From positions 1-6,071 of the forward strand of contig JAGLBQ010000168.1 in the NCBI GenBank assembly GCA_023146675.1: 6,071 nt of DNA, in the 5' to 3' direction. The notes beneath the pieces were generated by a model. The model ran no database searches. It was not told the DNA's origin and saw nothing but the letters and a program-made list of their open reading frames with translations. This stretch comes from Cocleimonas sp. Its GTDB lineage: Bacteria; Pseudomonadota; Gammaproteobacteria; Thiotrichales; Thiotrichaceae. Made by a program: the position numbers and the translations under genes. This document shows, piece by piece, positions 5,964-6,071 of this stretch; the first letter of the stretch is position 1; every line of letters begins with the position of its first letter.

Positions 5964-6071
5964 ATGCATTATCAAGTATATCGATTGCGCCCGTGTCGCG
6001 CATCTCTAATTTATCATCTCTTTGAAACTAGCCCGCCTATTATTTATGCGATAGGTTTACCGCGTAAGCGC
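5964..6071 (+). CDS. Unrecognised protein, N-terminal 36 residues only (runs off the window)
   Basis: An ATG preceded by a good Shine-Dalgarno sequence (AGAGG, spacer of eight) opens a frame that stays open to the last base, giving 36 codons. The other five frames across the same stretch are all interrupted by stops, which supports this one. The peptide begins MHYQVYRLRPCRASLIYHLF and ends in GLPRKR. It is basic with no signal peptide or family motif that I recognise. An in-frame TGA at 5958-5960 fixes the start region. It is divergent from ogt. No function can be assigned from this fragment, and it might be a spurious frame. Confidence 0.45.
   Translation, partial: MHYQVYRLRPCRASLIYHLFETSPPIIYAIGLPRKR

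Noticed and set aside
1..6071. A defence, toxin-antitoxin, CRISPR or mobile-element system
   Set aside because: All full-length genes belong to metabolic, transport, repair or RNA-modification families; no direct repeat arrays, transposase, integrase or attachment sites seen.

Overview
The window looks like ordinary, fairly AT-rich chromosome of a gammaproteobacterium. The taxon is an inference from the gene set: an RluB-type pseudouridine synthase with S4 domain, a Trp-type alkyltransferase-like protein, an Ada/Ogt-type repair methyltransferase, a YdjM-type membrane protein and a XanB2/Hyg5-type chorismatase. No single gene fixes the genus. No rRNA, tRNA, CRISPR array, insertion sequence or prophage gene is visible.

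Left part (1-1600, minus strand): a small membrane-anchored DUF4340 protein is followed by a chorismatase of the FkbO/Hyg5/XanB2 family, which converts chorismate to a hydroxybenzoate or related product. They lie head to tail with a short gap and probably form one transcript. Their 5' end faces a divergent plus-strand gene only 21 bp away.

Middle (1619-4037, plus strand): a YdjM-type integral membrane 'metal-dependent hydrolase' comes first. After a 116 bp gap comes a CPA1 Na+/H+ antiporter whose stop codon overlaps the start of a 116-residue alkyltransferase-like (ATL) protein (TAATG). The ATL carries PWHRV where repair methyltransferases carry PCHRV, so it should bind and flag O6-alkylguanine without repairing it.

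Convergent spacer (4038-4196): this holds a compound stem-loop resembling the REP-like dispersed palindromes of gammaproteobacteria, and a short AT-rich inverted repeat.

Right part (4197-5667, minus strand): ogt (active PCHRV methyltransferase) lies upstream of rluB (23S rRNA pseudouridine synthase), separated by 82 bp that contains a possible extended -10 promoter. ATL and Ogt, the damage sensor and damage-reversal members of one fold, therefore lie about 1 kb apart with rluB between them.

Right edge (5668-6071): a roughly 300 bp non-coding stretch with a perfect 12-bp palindrome leads to the start of an unrecognised plus-strand gene. That gene has a good Shine-Dalgarno sequence partly inside a small hairpin, and it runs off the window.

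I found no convincing evidence of a new multi-gene system. The most interesting points are the chorismatase active-site variation and genomic setting, the antiporter-ATL coupling, and the REP-like element.
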